Positions 17,551-26,235 of a stretch of 64,000 bases of DNA are shown piece by piece. How positions within the stretch are numbered: position 1 is the first letter of the stretch; each line of letters starts with the position of its first letter. The translations under genes and the position numbers were made by a program. The notes beneath the pieces are model-generated. The model ran no database searches. It saw only the letters and a program-made list of their open reading frames with translations, and was not told where the DNA came from. This stretch comes from PRS1 sp965250265 (GTDB lineage: Bacteria > Bacteroidota > Bacteroidia > Flavobacteriales > Flavobacteriaceae). Location of the stretch: positions 186,001 to 250,000 of the forward strand of contig CBDFNO010000013.1 of NCBI GenBank assembly GCA_965250265.1, in the 5' to 3' direction.

Positions 17551-17937
17551 TTATTCTGGTAATTTAAATTCCGGGTTATAAATAATTCCAATCACATTTT
17601 TCCATGGATCAAGTACACTAGCAACCATTAACTCACCACCAACATTGGTTGGTTTTTCATGTTCACTAGCTCCTAATTTCAATAAATGGCTATATACTTT
17701 ATGAATATCTTCAATTCCCCAATAAGACATTACACGATCTGCTTTTTGATTGGTCTCTTTTTCTTCAGGTAACAACCCAAGTTCATAACCATTTATATTA
17801 AAACCCACATAAGATGGTTCGTCAAAATAAGGTTGTGTACTAAAAGCTTTTGAATACCATTCTTTCGCCTTAGCTAAATCTTCCACTTTATAAATTGTAG
17901 TGCGAAGTCCTAACATTAAAGATTCATTCTTACTCAT
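17551..17937 (-). CDS. VOC (glyoxalase-like) family protein
   Basis: A 128-residue protein with two beta-alpha-beta-beta-beta modules of the vicinal-oxygen-chelate fold: LRTTIYKVEDLAKAKEWYSKAF at the front and YWGIEDIHKVYSHLLKLGA in the second half, ending DPWKNVIGIIYNPEF. The metal-ligand pattern is incomplete, so it may be a binding or accessory protein rather than a lyase. It lies 25 bases after paaD and 3 bases before paaG, inside the paa operon. I cannot assign a reaction. Confidence 0.75.
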   Translation of the reverse strand: MSKNESLMLGLRTTIYKVEDLAKAKEWYSKAFSTQPYFDEPSYVGFNINGYELGLLPEEKETNQKADRVMSYWGIEDIHKVYSHLLKLGASEHEKPTNVGGELMVASVLDPWKNVIGIIYNPEFKLPE

Positions 17938-17962
17938 ATCAATTTGATCTACAAAATAACTT

Positions 17963-18466
17963 TTATTTTAAACATTTAAAATAATCAAACGGCTCAAGAC
18001 AAACTTCGCATTTAAACAATGCTTTGCAAGCTGTAGAACCGAACTGACTCACTAATCTTGTATTTGTTGAACCACAATTGGTACACTTTACTATTTTCTT
18101 ATTTCCTAATAGGGCTTCTTTATCTAATTCGGCCTCTAAAGGTGGTGCAATGCCATAATCTTCCAGGGCTTGTCGCCCTTTATCTGTAATCCAATCGGAT
18201 GTCCAGGCTGGTGACAGCACTAATTTTACTTTTGCATTGTATCCTTCATTTTTAAAAGCTGATATTATATCGTCTCCAATCACATCCATAGCAGGACAAC
18301 CACTATAAGTAGATGTGATTGTTACGATAATTTCATCACCTTCAATAATAGCAGAACGTACAACTCCCATATCCAAAATTGTCAATACAGGAATTTCCGG
18401 ATCTGAAACTTGATTCAGAATAGAAATTAATTTATTATCTATATGTTGTTCTAATATTTCTGTCAT
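17963..18466 (-). CDS. paaD: Phenylacetyl-CoA epoxidase subunit PaaD
   Basis: 167 residues. The N-terminal half is a MIP18/DUF59 domain (VSDPEIPVLTILDMGVV, then TYSGCPAMDVI with its conserved Cys), and the C-terminal third is a cysteine-rich zinc-ribbon-like tail with CTNCGS and CEVC plus further cysteines. PaaD is needed for epoxidase activity in vivo and is thought to help mature or supply the metal cofactors. It follows paaC by 3 bases, the order found in E. coli. Confidence 0.93.
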   Translation of the reverse strand: MTEILEQHIDNKLISILNQVSDPEIPVLTILDMGVVRSAIIEGDEIIVTITSTYSGCPAMDVIGDDIISAFKNEGYNAKVKLVLSPAWTSDWITDKGRQALEDYGIAPPLEAELDKEALLGNKKIVKCTNCGSTNTRLVSQFGSTACKALFKCEVCLEPFDYFKCLK

Positions 18467-18469
18467 TAT

Positions 18470-19222
18470 CTACCATTGCATATTTGGATAGGTTCGTTGC
18501 ATATACTGCAAATCGGCTAACAAAAACCCTAAATGTTCTGTATGTATGCCTTGTTTCCCTCCTTTTTGAAAATATTTAGATTCAGGAATTTTCAATGTGG
18601 TTTCTTGTAAAATTTCGTTTACTCTTTTATAATATTCTTCTTTTAGTTTTAATGCATCTACACCAATGCCTTCAGTAATCATAGCTTTATCGCTATCTGT
18701 TTGATGAAATAATTCATCCGTATAAGTCCATAAATCATTAATGGCATTTTGAGTTCTTTGATGACTTTCTTCTGTTCCATCTCCAAGACGTTTTATCCAA
18801 TCGGAAGAGAAACGATAATGATAACTTACTTCTTTAATTGCTTTATTTGCAATGGCTGAAAGAGTGATATCATTGCTGCTTTTAAGTTTGTTTAAAAACA
18901 ATAAATGATATACATCGAATAAAAATTGTCTTGTAATTATATATGCAAAATCGATATTTGGCTGTTCTACTAATAATACATTTAAATATTCATTCTCTTT
19001 TCTTAAAAAAGCTACATGGTCTTCAGTATAATTTTCTCCTTTTAATTTTGCTGCATATTGAAAATAATTACGTGCTTGTCCCAACATATCTAACGAAATA
19101 TTTGTACACGCTATATCTGTTTCAAGGCTTGGTCCATGACCACATAACTCTCCGAGACGTTGTCCTAAAATGAGTGTGTTATCTGCAATACCAAGTATGT
19201 ATTTATAAAGACTATCTTTCAT
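18470..19222 (-). CDS. paaC: Phenylacetyl-CoA epoxidase subunit PaaC
   Basis: Ferritin-fold structural partner of PaaA, 250 residues. Typical segments are ADNTLILGQRLGELCGHGP, LDMLGQARNYF, a central YHYRFSSDWIKRLGDGTEES, and the end GKQGIHTEHLGFLLADLQYMQR. PaaC forms the stable A-C heterodimer but lacks the di-iron site. Its ATG shares one base with the paaB stop. Nothing unusual is seen. Confidence 0.95.
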   Translation of the reverse strand: MKDSLYKYILGIADNTLILGQRLGELCGHGPSLETDIACTNISLDMLGQARNYFQYAAKLKGENYTEDHVAFLRKENEYLNVLLVEQPNIDFAYIITRQFLFDVYHLLFLNKLKSSNDITLSAIANKAIKEVSYHYRFSSDWIKRLGDGTEESHQRTQNAINDLWTYTDELFHQTDSDKAMITEGIGVDALKLKEEYYKRVNEILQETTLKIPESKYFQKGGKQGIHTEHLGFLLADLQYMQRTYPNMQW

Positions 19223-19506
19223 TACATATGCTTTATTTCATCCGGTAAATTGTAAAATGTTGGATGACGATATACTTTATCTTGAGCAGGTTCAAAAAGT
19301 TCTCCATTATTTTCAGGATTAGTCGCTGTAATATTTTTAGATTCTACAACCCAAATACTAACTCCTTCATTCCTCCTTGTATAAACATCTCGTGCATTCT
19401 CAAGAGCCATTTCTGCATCTGCAGCATGTAGGCTACCAAAATGACGATGCTCTAAACCGTTTTTACTTCTTACGAATACTTCCCAAAGTGGCCAGTTTTT
19501 TTTCAT
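19222..19506 (-). CDS. paaB: Phenylacetyl-CoA epoxidase subunit PaaB
   Basis: Small subunit of 94 residues with the family landmarks WPLWEVFVRSKNGL, HFGSLHAADAEMALENARDVYTRR, SIWVVES and the final phenylalanine/asparagine-rich tail. It bridges the A-C heterodimers in the epoxidase complex. It lies 10 bases after paaA and overlaps paaC by one base. Confidence 0.95.
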   Translation of the reverse strand: MKKNWPLWEVFVRSKNGLEHRHFGSLHAADAEMALENARDVYTRRNEGVSIWVVESKNITATNPENNGELFEPAQDKVYRHPTFYNLPDEIKHM

Positions 19507-19516
19507 AATACTTTTA

Positions 19517-20473
19517 TTATACTGCTTTGTTTACTTTTTTATTTTGTTGCTTTTCAGCATGAGTCATAGCTGCATCTCTCACCCATTGACCATTCTCATG
19601 TGCCGCTATTCTTGCTTTCATACGTTCTTTATTACAAGGGCCATGACCTTTAACTACTTGCCAAAACTCATCCCAATCAATTTCACCAAAATCGTAATGT
19701 TTTGTTTCTTCATTCCATTTTAAATCTGGATCTGGGATAGTGAGTCCTATTAATTCTGCTTGAGGAACTGTTTGATCTATAAATTGTTGCCGTAATTCAT
19801 CATTAGTTTTACGCTTCAATTTCCATTTCATAGATTGTGCAGTATGAGGCGATTCTGAATCAGTTGGACCAAACATCATAAGTGATGGCCACCAAAAGCG
19901 ATTTAAAGCATCTTGAGCCATATCTTTTTGCTCTTGAGTTCCTTTCATAAGAGTGACTAAATTCTCATAACCTTGACGTTGATGAAAACTTTCTTCTTTA
20001 CATATTCTAACCATAGCTCGAGCATAAGGACCATATGATGCACCACATAAAGCAACTTGATTTATAATTGCTGCTCCATCTACCAACCAACCAATGGCTC
20101 CCATATCTGCCCAAGAAATAGCAGGATAATTAAAAATACTTGAATATTTTGCCTTACCTGTATGTAACTGTTCAAATAACTCATCTCTTGAAATACCAAG
20201 AGTTTCGGTAGCGCTATACAAATATAATCCATGCCCAGCTTCGTCTTGTACTTTTGCTAATAAGGCAACTTTACGACGTAATGATGGTGCTCTTGTAATC
20301 CAATTACCTTCTGGCAACATCCCAATAATTTCTGAATGTGCATGTTGTGACATTTGCCTTATATGTGTTAGCCTGTATTTTTCAGGCATCCAATCTTTAG
20401 GCTCGATTTTTTCGTCACGTGATATACTTGCTTCAAATTGTTCTTCTAAATTTCTTATTTGTTCTTCACTCAT
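19517..20473 (-). CDS. paaA: Phenylacetyl-CoA epoxidase catalytic subunit PaaA
   Basis: Di-iron oxygenase subunit, 318 residues, placing an epoxide on the ring of phenylacetyl-CoA with O2 and electrons from PaaE. The iron ligands lie in the two helices bearing KVQDEAGHG and CKEESFHQRQ plus further glutamates (for example HSEIIG). The conserved GPTDSESPHT loop and the C-terminal HGPCNKERMKARIAAHENG are present. It starts 18 bases after paaE and is followed by paaB, C and D in the usual order. Confidence 0.95.
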   Translation of the reverse strand: MSEEQIRNLEEQFEASISRDEKIEPKDWMPEKYRLTHIRQMSQHAHSEIIGMLPEGNWITRAPSLRRKVALLAKVQDEAGHGLYLYSATETLGISRDELFEQLHTGKAKYSSIFNYPAISWADMGAIGWLVDGAAIINQVALCGASYGPYARAMVRICKEESFHQRQGYENLVTLMKGTQEQKDMAQDALNRFWWPSLMMFGPTDSESPHTAQSMKWKLKRKTNDELRQQFIDQTVPQAELIGLTIPDPDLKWNEETKHYDFGEIDWDEFWQVVKGHGPCNKERMKARIAAHENGQWVRDAAMTHAEKQQNKKVNKAV

Positions 20474-20491
20474 AATCTATTATCAATAAGT

Positions 20492-21565
20492 TTAGACATC
20501 AAAATCTACTTTTACTTTTTTACTTGTTGGTACTGCTTGACAACTTAAAACAAAGTTGTTTTCTACTTCACTTTCTTCAAGTGCATAATTGACTTTCATT
20601 TCTACTGAACCTTCAATTATTTTACATTTACATGTGCTACAAACACCTCCTTTGCAAGCAAACGGTAAGTCTGCTCCCGCTTCAAGCGCGCCATCTAAAA
20701 TGGTATCAGAATCATCATCCATAATAAAATGAAATTCTGTTCCACCATTTATTATGGTTACTTCTGTCCCTTCAGCTTTATGATCGAGAGCTTCAGCTAT
20801 CTTTTTATCTTCAGCATCTGTACTTCCAGAGAAAAATAATTCATAATGAATCTTTTCTTTATCTAATCCTGCTACTTGTAATTCATCTCTTATCAGGAAA
20901 ATCATATCCTGTGGACCACAAATAAAACAATGATTAGTATCTTCTATATCAATAAACGTTTTTGTTAAAACTGCAAGCTTTTCTTTATCAAATCGGCCAT
21001 TTAAAAAAGGAATATCACGTTGTTCTCTTGTCAAAAAATAAAAGACTTGAAATCTTCCGAAAAATTGATTTTTAAGTTGTTCTATTTCTTCTTTAAAGAT
21101 AATGGATTTTACCGTCTGATTTAAATAGAACAACTTGAAAGTGCTTTTAGGCTCAAGTGTTAAATGCGTTTTTATGATGGATAGCAAAGGCGTGATACCA
21201 CTTCCTGCTGCAAAGGCTATATAATTTTTAGAAGCTTCTGATTCAATATCCACATAAAAATTTCCTGTAGGCTCCATTATTTCAATGGAATCTCCAGAAT
21301 TCAATTCAGCATTTGCATAAGTTGAAAATACACCTCCAGGAATTTGCTTTATGGCGACTTTCCATTTATTTTCTACTGGACTTGAACATAAAGAATATGA
21401 GCGACGTATATCTTCGTCGTTTATTATTTGACGTAAGGTTAAATGTTGACCTTGTGTAAACTTGAAATTGTTTTGCAAATGTTTAGGAATATCAAATTCA
21501 ACAACTACAGTGTCTTTTGTTTCTTTGTAAACGTCTGTAACTTTTATTTGATGAAAATCTGCCAT
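20492..21565 (-). CDS. paaE: Phenylacetyl-CoA epoxidase reductase PaaE
   Basis: Electron-transfer subunit of 357 residues. An FAD-binding domain carries RRSYSLCSSP, an NAD-binding domain carries AAGSGITPLLSI and CGPQDM, and a plant-type 2Fe-2S domain has Cys304, Cys309, Cys312 and Cys342 (C-x4-C-x2-C-x29-C). It passes electrons from NADPH to PaaA. In E. coli paaE comes last; here it is the first gene, directly after the operator and promoter. The ATG at 21565 lies 14 bases from the operator edge. Confidence 0.94.
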   Translation of the reverse strand: MADFHQIKVTDVYKETKDTVVVEFDIPKHLQNNFKFTQGQHLTLRQIINDEDIRRSYSLCSSPVENKWKVAIKQIPGGVFSTYANAELNSGDSIEIMEPTGNFYVDIESEASKNYIAFAAGSGITPLLSIIKTHLTLEPKSTFKLFYLNQTVKSIIFKEEIEQLKNQFFGRFQVFYFLTREQRDIPFLNGRFDKEKLAVLTKTFIDIEDTNHCFICGPQDMIFLIRDELQVAGLDKEKIHYELFFSGSTDAEDKKIAEALDHKAEGTEVTIINGGTEFHFIMDDDSDTILDGALEAGADLPFACKGGVCSTCKCKIIEGSVEMKVNYALEESEVENNFVLSCQAVPTSKKVKVDFDV

Positions 21566-21578
21566 ATTATAATCTTAT

Positions 21579-21606
21579 ATCTAAACTAACAAGTGTTAGT
21601 TTAGAT
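21579..21606. promoter_or_regulatory. Perfect palindromic operator before paaE
   Basis: Arms TCTAAACTAACA (21580-21591) and TGTTAGTTTAGA (21594-21605) are exact inverted copies with a 2-base centre; one more A/T pair extends the match to 21579-21606. It begins 2 bases after the paaE -7 box in the direction of transcription, so a bound protein would cover the transcription start. The neighbouring TetR gene is the obvious partner. The palindrome is directly seen; the regulator is inferred. Confidence 0.8.
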
Positions 21607-21608
21607 TA

Positions 21609-21616
21609 CAAATTTA
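21609..21616 (-). promoter_or_regulatory. Promoter -7 box of the paa operon
   Basis: Minus-strand TAAATTTG, a full match to the Bacteroidota -7 consensus TAnnTTTG. No clear TTTG is seen at the -33 position. The operator lies immediately downstream. Confidence 0.55.
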
Positions 21617-21631
21617 CAAAAAATTTGCTAA

Positions 21632-22201
21632 TTATTTAATAATCCCATTTAATAATACTCTACTTAAATTTGAAGCCAAATATTGTGGGTTTAATTCTTC
21701 CTTTTTTGGAATCCAAATGTATAATGAGCGTAGGGTTGATAATATTGAAAAAAGGATTACATCTGCATCTGCATTAACTAATTCATTGTTTTGAATTCCT
21801 ATTTCAATGATTTGTCTAATATTGTTTTCGTGATTTTTTCTTAGCCCTAAATAATATTCTAATTTATCTTCAAGATGCATCCAATCGTTATTTAAAGAGG
21901 CCATTTCAAATGTGTTTCTAGAGGTGACATCTACATGTAGATTAACTATGTTTTTTAAATTATCAATACAATTATCATTAGAGTTTTTAATTGTTTCTAT
22001 TCCTTTTGTAAACTCTTCAGCTAATGTTATTATAATATCAGATAGAATTTCTTGTTTGGAATTAATATGATTATATAAACTAGCTGCTTTAATTCCCATT
22101 GCCTTTGCAATATCTCTCATAGTCACAGCACTAAAACCTTTTTCTTTAAAAAGTTTAGCAGCAGTTTTTATAATTTCTTCTTTACGAGTTTCAGCTTTCA
22201 T
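21632..22201 (-). CDS. TetR-family repressor, probable PaaR
   Basis: 189 residues with an N-terminal TetR helix-turn-helix (about 10-56; FSAVTMRDIAKAMGIKAASLYNHI) and a variable ligand-binding helical domain. It lies directly upstream of the paa operon on the same strand, with the palindromic operator in the 66 bases between its stop and paaE. PaaR proteins of this type release DNA on binding phenylacetyl-CoA; that ligand is inferred from position. Unlike E. coli PaaX (GntR-like), this is the TetR type seen in many other phenylacetate clusters. Confidence 0.85.
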   Translation of the reverse strand: MKAETRKEEIIKTAAKLFKEKGFSAVTMRDIAKAMGIKAASLYNHINSKQEILSDIIITLAEEFTKGIETIKNSNDNCIDNLKNIVNLHVDVTSRNTFEMASLNNDWMHLEDKLEYYLGLRKNHENNIRQIIEIGIQNNELVNADADVILFSILSTLRSLYIWIPKKEELNPQYLASNLSRVLLNGIIK

Positions 22202-22260
22202 ATAGTGATTGAATATAATGAAGTTTTTTAAGTAATTATATACCTCACTAAAAAAACAAT

Positions 22261-22291
22261 TTTGATAGTCTACTATAAAACCTTAATTTAG
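22261..22291 (+). promoter_or_regulatory. Candidate promoter of the Tat-signal aminotransferase gene
   Basis: TTTG (22261-22264), a 19-base spacer, then TAATTTAG (22284-22291), which fits TAnnTTTG at 7 of 8. A 7-base inverted repeat, TCTACTA (22269-22275) and TAGTAGA (22289-22295), overlaps it and could be an operator. Confidence 0.45.
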
Positions 22292-22307
22292 TAGAAATCA
22301 TCATCTT

Positions 22308-23429
22308 ATGGAAATCAATAGACGTCAATGGCTTAAAACAGCTGCATTAGCAGGTGGATTTACTTTATTTAACGGATTAACAGGAATACAAACTTTAACT
22401 GCTGAAGAACGAAAAAAATTTAATCCTCGAGAATTTACTGATCCTATCAGATTAAGTTCAAATGAAAATCCTTATGGACCGTCAGAAAGAGTTAGAAACG
22501 CAGTAAAAAGCGCATTTAACAATGGTTGTCGCTATCCGTTTTCGTACGCTAATAATCTTGAAAGTATCCTTGCTAAAAAATATGGTGTTGCTCCTGAAAG
22601 TGTTATTATTACAGGTGGTTCTACAGAAGGCTTAAAAATTGCAGGTATTACTTTTGCAGCTAATGGAGGTGAAATTATAGCAGCAAAACCTACTTTTTTA
22701 GCCATGATGCAATATGCCCAAATGTGGGGAGCTAACATTAATTGGGTTCCAGTTGATGAAAATTTGGGATATGACCTTCCAGAAATTGAAAAACGAATTT
22801 CATCAAACACTAAAATGGTTTTTGTGTGTAATCCTAATAACCCTACCTCCACACTTTTACCAGCTGATGCTTTACGAGATTTTTGTTCATCAGTAAGCAA
22901 GAAAACCATTGTATTTAGTGATGAAGCTTATTACGATTATATCGAAACGCCTAATTACCCTTCTATGATTGAACTCGTAAAAAAGGGAGAAAATGTTGTG
23001 GTTTCTAAAACGTTCTCTAAAGTCTATGGAATGGCAGGAATGCGAATAGGGTTTCTAATAGCCAAACCTGATTTGGCTCAAACAATCAGAAGAAACATTG
23101 TGGCGATGAGTAATGTATTTGCTATTGAAGGTGCTAAAGAAGCTTTAAAAGACGATGAATTTTATAAATTCTCTCTTCAAAAAAACGCTGAAGCAAAACA
23201 AATAATTTATAAAACATTAGACCATCTTAACTTACATTATATTAAATCTAATACTAATTTTGTTTTCTTTAAATCTGGAAAAGATATTAATACATTAGAA
23301 AAACGAATGCTAACAAAAGGAGTTAGTATTGGTCGTGCTTTTCCACCATTTTATGATTGGTGCCGCATTAGTACAGGAACTCTTGAAGAAGTACAATTAT
23401 TCTCTAAATCTTTGATTTCGTTATATTAA
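22308..23429 (+). CDS. Class I/II PLP aminotransferase with twin-arginine signal (HisC-like)
   Basis: 373 residues. The first 33 are a Tat-type signal: NRRQWLK, then a hydrophobic stretch (TAALAGGFTLFNGL) and a polar end. The rest is an aspartate-aminotransferase fold resembling histidinol-phosphate aminotransferase: SSNENPYGPS, ITGGSTEGLK, CNPNNPTST, FSDEAYYDY and SKTFSKVYGMAGMRIGF with the PLP lysine. So a cofactor-loaded enzyme appears to be exported to the periplasm. It is not next to his genes, so histidine synthesis is unlikely. It diverges from the TetR gene and its end overlaps that of the response regulator by 9 bases (convergent). The substrate is unknown. Confidence 0.82.
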   Translation: MEINRRQWLKTAALAGGFTLFNGLTGIQTLTAEERKKFNPREFTDPIRLSSNENPYGPSERVRNAVKSAFNNGCRYPFSYANNLESILAKKYGVAPESVIITGGSTEGLKIAGITFAANGGEIIAAKPTFLAMMQYAQMWGANINWVPVDENLGYDLPEIEKRISSNTKMVFVCNPNNPTSTLLPADALRDFCSSVSKKTIVFSDEAYYDYIETPNYPSMIELVKKGENVVVSKTFSKVYGMAGMRIGFLIAKPDLAQTIRRNIVAMSNVFAIEGAKEALKDDEFYKFSLQKNAEAKQIIYKTLDHLNLHYIKSNTNFVFFKSGKDINTLEKRMLTKGVSIGRAFPPFYDWCRISTGTLEEVQLFSKSLISLY

Positions 23430-24071
23430 ATGATTTTTTTTAGCTTTTTGAACTGCTTCCAGTTTATTGTGTACTTGAAGTTTTTTATAAATATTCTCAA
23501 TATGTTTTCGAACTGTGCCAACAGAAAGTATTAAATTATCTGCTATTAAATTATAACTTAAACCTTTACTTAATTGTTCTAGCACATCAATCTCTCTATT
23601 TGTAAGCTTAATACCTTCTTTTTCCTGTTTATTCTCTATTTCTATTGGATTGCGTAGCAATTTTAAGGTTTTTAATGCAATTGAAGGGTTCATAGCAGCA
23701 CCTCCATTTAAAGTAGCAACAATGCCATCGTGCAAATCTTTAGCATTTATTTCTTTAAGCAAATAGCCATCTGCGCCAGCTTTTATGGCATTAAAGATAT
23801 TTTCATCATTATCAAAAACAGTCAACATAATGATTTTAATATGTGGATACTTTTGCTTCACAATTTCGGTAGTTTCAATACCATTTAATATTGGCATTTC
23901 AATATCCATTAAAATTAAATCCAGATTGTGGTTATCTTCTAATTTGATTAACAACTCTGAACCATTATATGCTGAAAATTTATAGTTTAAATCAGAAAAA
24001 AAAGATAGTTTCTCCCTAACTGATGTGATTAAGAAAGAATTATCGTCTGCTATAGCTATTTTTATGTTCAT
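23421..24071 (-). CDS. NarL/FixJ-family response regulator
   Basis: 216 residues. The receiver domain (1-120) has the acidic pair Asp9-Asp10, the phosphoacceptor Asp56 in ILMDIEMP and the switch Thr in MLTVFD. The LuxR-type helix-turn-helix (about 150-210) has LTNREIDVLEQLSKGLS and VGTVRKHIENIYKKL. The sensor kinase gene ends 51 bases upstream on the same strand, so they form a pair. A 19-base inverted repeat lies 41 bases before the start codon. Confidence 0.92.
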   Translation of the reverse strand: MNIKIAIADDNSFLITSVREKLSFFSDLNYKFSAYNGSELLIKLEDNHNLDLILMDIEMPILNGIETTEIVKQKYPHIKIIMLTVFDNDENIFNAIKAGADGYLLKEINAKDLHDGIVATLNGGAAMNPSIALKTLKLLRNPIEIENKQEKEGIKLTNREIDVLEQLSKGLSYNLIADNLILSVGTVRKHIENIYKKLQVHNKLEAVQKAKKNHLI

Positions 24072-24082
24072 ATAATGAATTA

Positions 24083-24130
24083 CTAAAATATCATTTTAAG
24101 TCCCTCTACGTAATACGACGAATTACGTAT
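24083..24130 (-). promoter_or_regulatory. Inverted repeat and -7-like box before the response regulator gene
   Basis: ATACG-N8-CGTAT at 24113-24130 (AATACGACGAATTACGTAT from 24112) overlaps the last codons of the kinase gene. It agrees at 17 of 19 bases with the site at 30569-30587. A minus-strand TATTTTAG (24083-24090) is a possible -7 box. A second reading of the same patch is an 8-base palindrome, TACGTAAT / ATTACGTA, at 24107-24129. Confidence 0.5.
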
Positions 24131-26060
24131 TTATTGACTTAGATAATTTTATTGTTGTGCCTAAATCTAATATTGATTCTATTTCTAGTTCTGCTTCAAT
24201 TTCTTTGGCTCGTTTTTTCATGTTTGTTATTCCATTACCTAGTTCAACGCTAACAATATCAAAACCTTTGCCGTTATCACTAATATTGATATGAAGTACT
24301 TGGTCTATACTAGAAACATTTACATTTATCTCTTTAGCCTCAGCATATTTTATAGCGTTATTTACTGCTTCTTGAACAATCCTATAAATATTCATTCCTT
24401 CGATTGAAGACAATTTAATATTATATATTGATGTGTTTAAGACCTTAAAACTAAACTCACTTTTTTCCGAAAACAAATTTGCTTTCTCAATAAAATTTGA
24501 AATTCTGGATTGTAAATCTTCAAACGTAATCTCATTTTTATTCATTGCCCAAATAGTATCGCGCAATTCATACATGGTATCTGTTGTAAAACTACTTATC
24601 CTTTTAAGTTTACTAGTTAGTTTTTCGTCGTCTATTTTAAAACCATATTTGAGATTATCTAAAGAGGAAATTATAAACGTAAGCTGTGCTCCTATGTTAT
24701 CATGCAAATCTCTAGAAATTCGTAATCGTTGTTCCTGCAGCCTGTTTTGGGTTTCGATTTTTAACAAGGCTTCTTTAAGTTCAATTTCTTTTTTTAATTG
24801 ATTGTTTTTTAATTTTTGCTGGTTGTAAAATAAATAACCTATTAATCCTAAAATTAAAGTTAGTCCCAGAACTCCATAAATTTGATAATTTCGTTTTTGA
24901 ATAATTAAATCTAATTCGGCAAGTTCAGCGCGTTGTATTAGAATTTGTTTTTCTTTTTCGTTAGTTTCATATTGAATCCCCAATTCTACAATTTGTTTCA
25001 ACTTGGTTTCATTAAGAAGTTCGTCTTCATTAATCTTGTATTTCTTATAATATTCAAGTGCATCGGCGAAACGTCTTTGTTTTTTTCTTAATTCATGGAA
25101 TCTATAAAATGCTTCAGATAAAAATCGCTTTTGATCGTATTTCTTTACCAAAGACATGGCACTATCTAGAGTCTTTTGGGCGTCCTTATATTGTCCTTTC
25201 TCTATATATATTTTACCCAGGTTTATAAGTGAAAGTGATTCATCTTCATTGGGTACATCAATCCCTAATGATTTTTTAGTATATAATTCTGCGTTAACGA
25301 GGTCATTCATTTTAGTATAAGTATTACCTATATTTGAGTACCAGGTTTTTAAGTAACTTTTTAGTCCAATTTCTTTAAACCCTTCAACTGCCAATTTATT
25401 ATAATAAAGTGCACTATCATACTGTTTAAGCTCATCAAAGGCAATACCAATTAGCCCAATTCCCCAGGCTTGAGTTGGTTTATTATCAGTAAAACTATAG
25501 TAATTCAATGCCTTTTTATGCCAATCGATAGCCTGATGGTAATCGCCCATTCTATCGTAGGTATAACCAACATCGAACATAGATGAAGCAATTTGAAAAG
25601 AATCTTTTAATATTTTTCTAAGTTCTAATTCACGAAATCCATAATTTAAGGCTTCTGGAAAAAGTCCTTTGCTCCTATGAATTCTCATCAACCAATAAAG
25701 AGCGTCCACCGTTACTAAAGTATCCCGTTCCTTTAACGTCAAGGACGCTTCCTTCAAATCACGAATAGCTAAAATGTCATTTCCTCTAGATCTAAAAACC
25801 ATAGCTCTTTGAAAAATGAATTTCCCCTTTAATTTTTCATTATCGATAATATTATTAATGGCCTCATTAATAAAATTTAAAGCCAAGGAGTCATCTTTAG
25901 ACATTTGAAGAACTGAAAGCTCATAAAGTACATTTGCTTTTTCATTTCCAGAACTTTCTGAAACAACAATTTGCAAACTGTCAATTTTTTTAACATCCAA
26001 TTCTTGCGCTGATAATGCAACACATAAAAAAAAACTACAGCAAACTAAAATAAATTTCAT
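24123..26060 (-). CDS. TPR-containing sensor histidine kinase (HisKA_3 type)
   Basis: 645 residues. A signal peptide (1-18, ending ALSAQ) exports a periplasmic region of tetratricopeptide repeats (about 40-345, for example MGDYHQAIDWHKKALNYY). A transmembrane helix follows at about 393-412, then a short coiled coil and a HisKA_3 dimerisation domain with phospho-acceptor His453 (SRDLHDNIGAQ). The ATP-binding domain ends the protein (EAVNNAIKYAEA N-box, DNGKGF, GNGITNMKKRA). It should phosphorylate the regulator encoded just downstream. The TPR sensor suggests a protein or peptide signal rather than a small ligand; that is inference. Confidence 0.93.
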   Translation of the reverse strand: MKFILVCCSFFLCVALSAQELDVKKIDSLQIVVSESSGNEKANVLYELSVLQMSKDDSLALNFINEAINNIIDNEKLKGKFIFQRAMVFRSRGNDILAIRDLKEASLTLKERDTLVTVDALYWLMRIHRSKGLFPEALNYGFRELELRKILKDSFQIASSMFDVGYTYDRMGDYHQAIDWHKKALNYYSFTDNKPTQAWGIGLIGIAFDELKQYDSALYYNKLAVEGFKEIGLKSYLKTWYSNIGNTYTKMNDLVNAELYTKKSLGIDVPNEDESLSLINLGKIYIEKGQYKDAQKTLDSAMSLVKKYDQKRFLSEAFYRFHELRKKQRRFADALEYYKKYKINEDELLNETKLKQIVELGIQYETNEKEKQILIQRAELAELDLIIQKRNYQIYGVLGLTLILGLIGYLFYNQQKLKNNQLKKEIELKEALLKIETQNRLQEQRLRISRDLHDNIGAQLTFIISSLDNLKYGFKIDDEKLTSKLKRISSFTTDTMYELRDTIWAMNKNEITFEDLQSRISNFIEKANLFSEKSEFSFKVLNTSIYNIKLSSIEGMNIYRIVQEAVNNAIKYAEAKEINVNVSSIDQVLHINISDNGKGFDIVSVELGNGITNMKKRAKEIEAELEIESILDLGTTIKLSKSINT

Positions 26061-26235
26061 TTAAAATTTTATTTACATTTTGAGTAAATTAAATATTGAT
26101 TTAACTACACCTTGAATATACCATTTTAATATCATAAAATAAATAATATTACAAACTACTTCGTAGTTTTTACAACTAACACGTTAGTATTAAATAAAAT
26201 TTTAGCGGCGTTATTAAATTGGAGTAGTATATAAA

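Noticed and set aside
26175..26188. ACTAAC-AC-GTTAGT as a third PaaR operator
   Set aside because: The half-sites match but the spacing is 2 bases shorter than in the paaE palindrome and it lies before an unrelated kinase gene.
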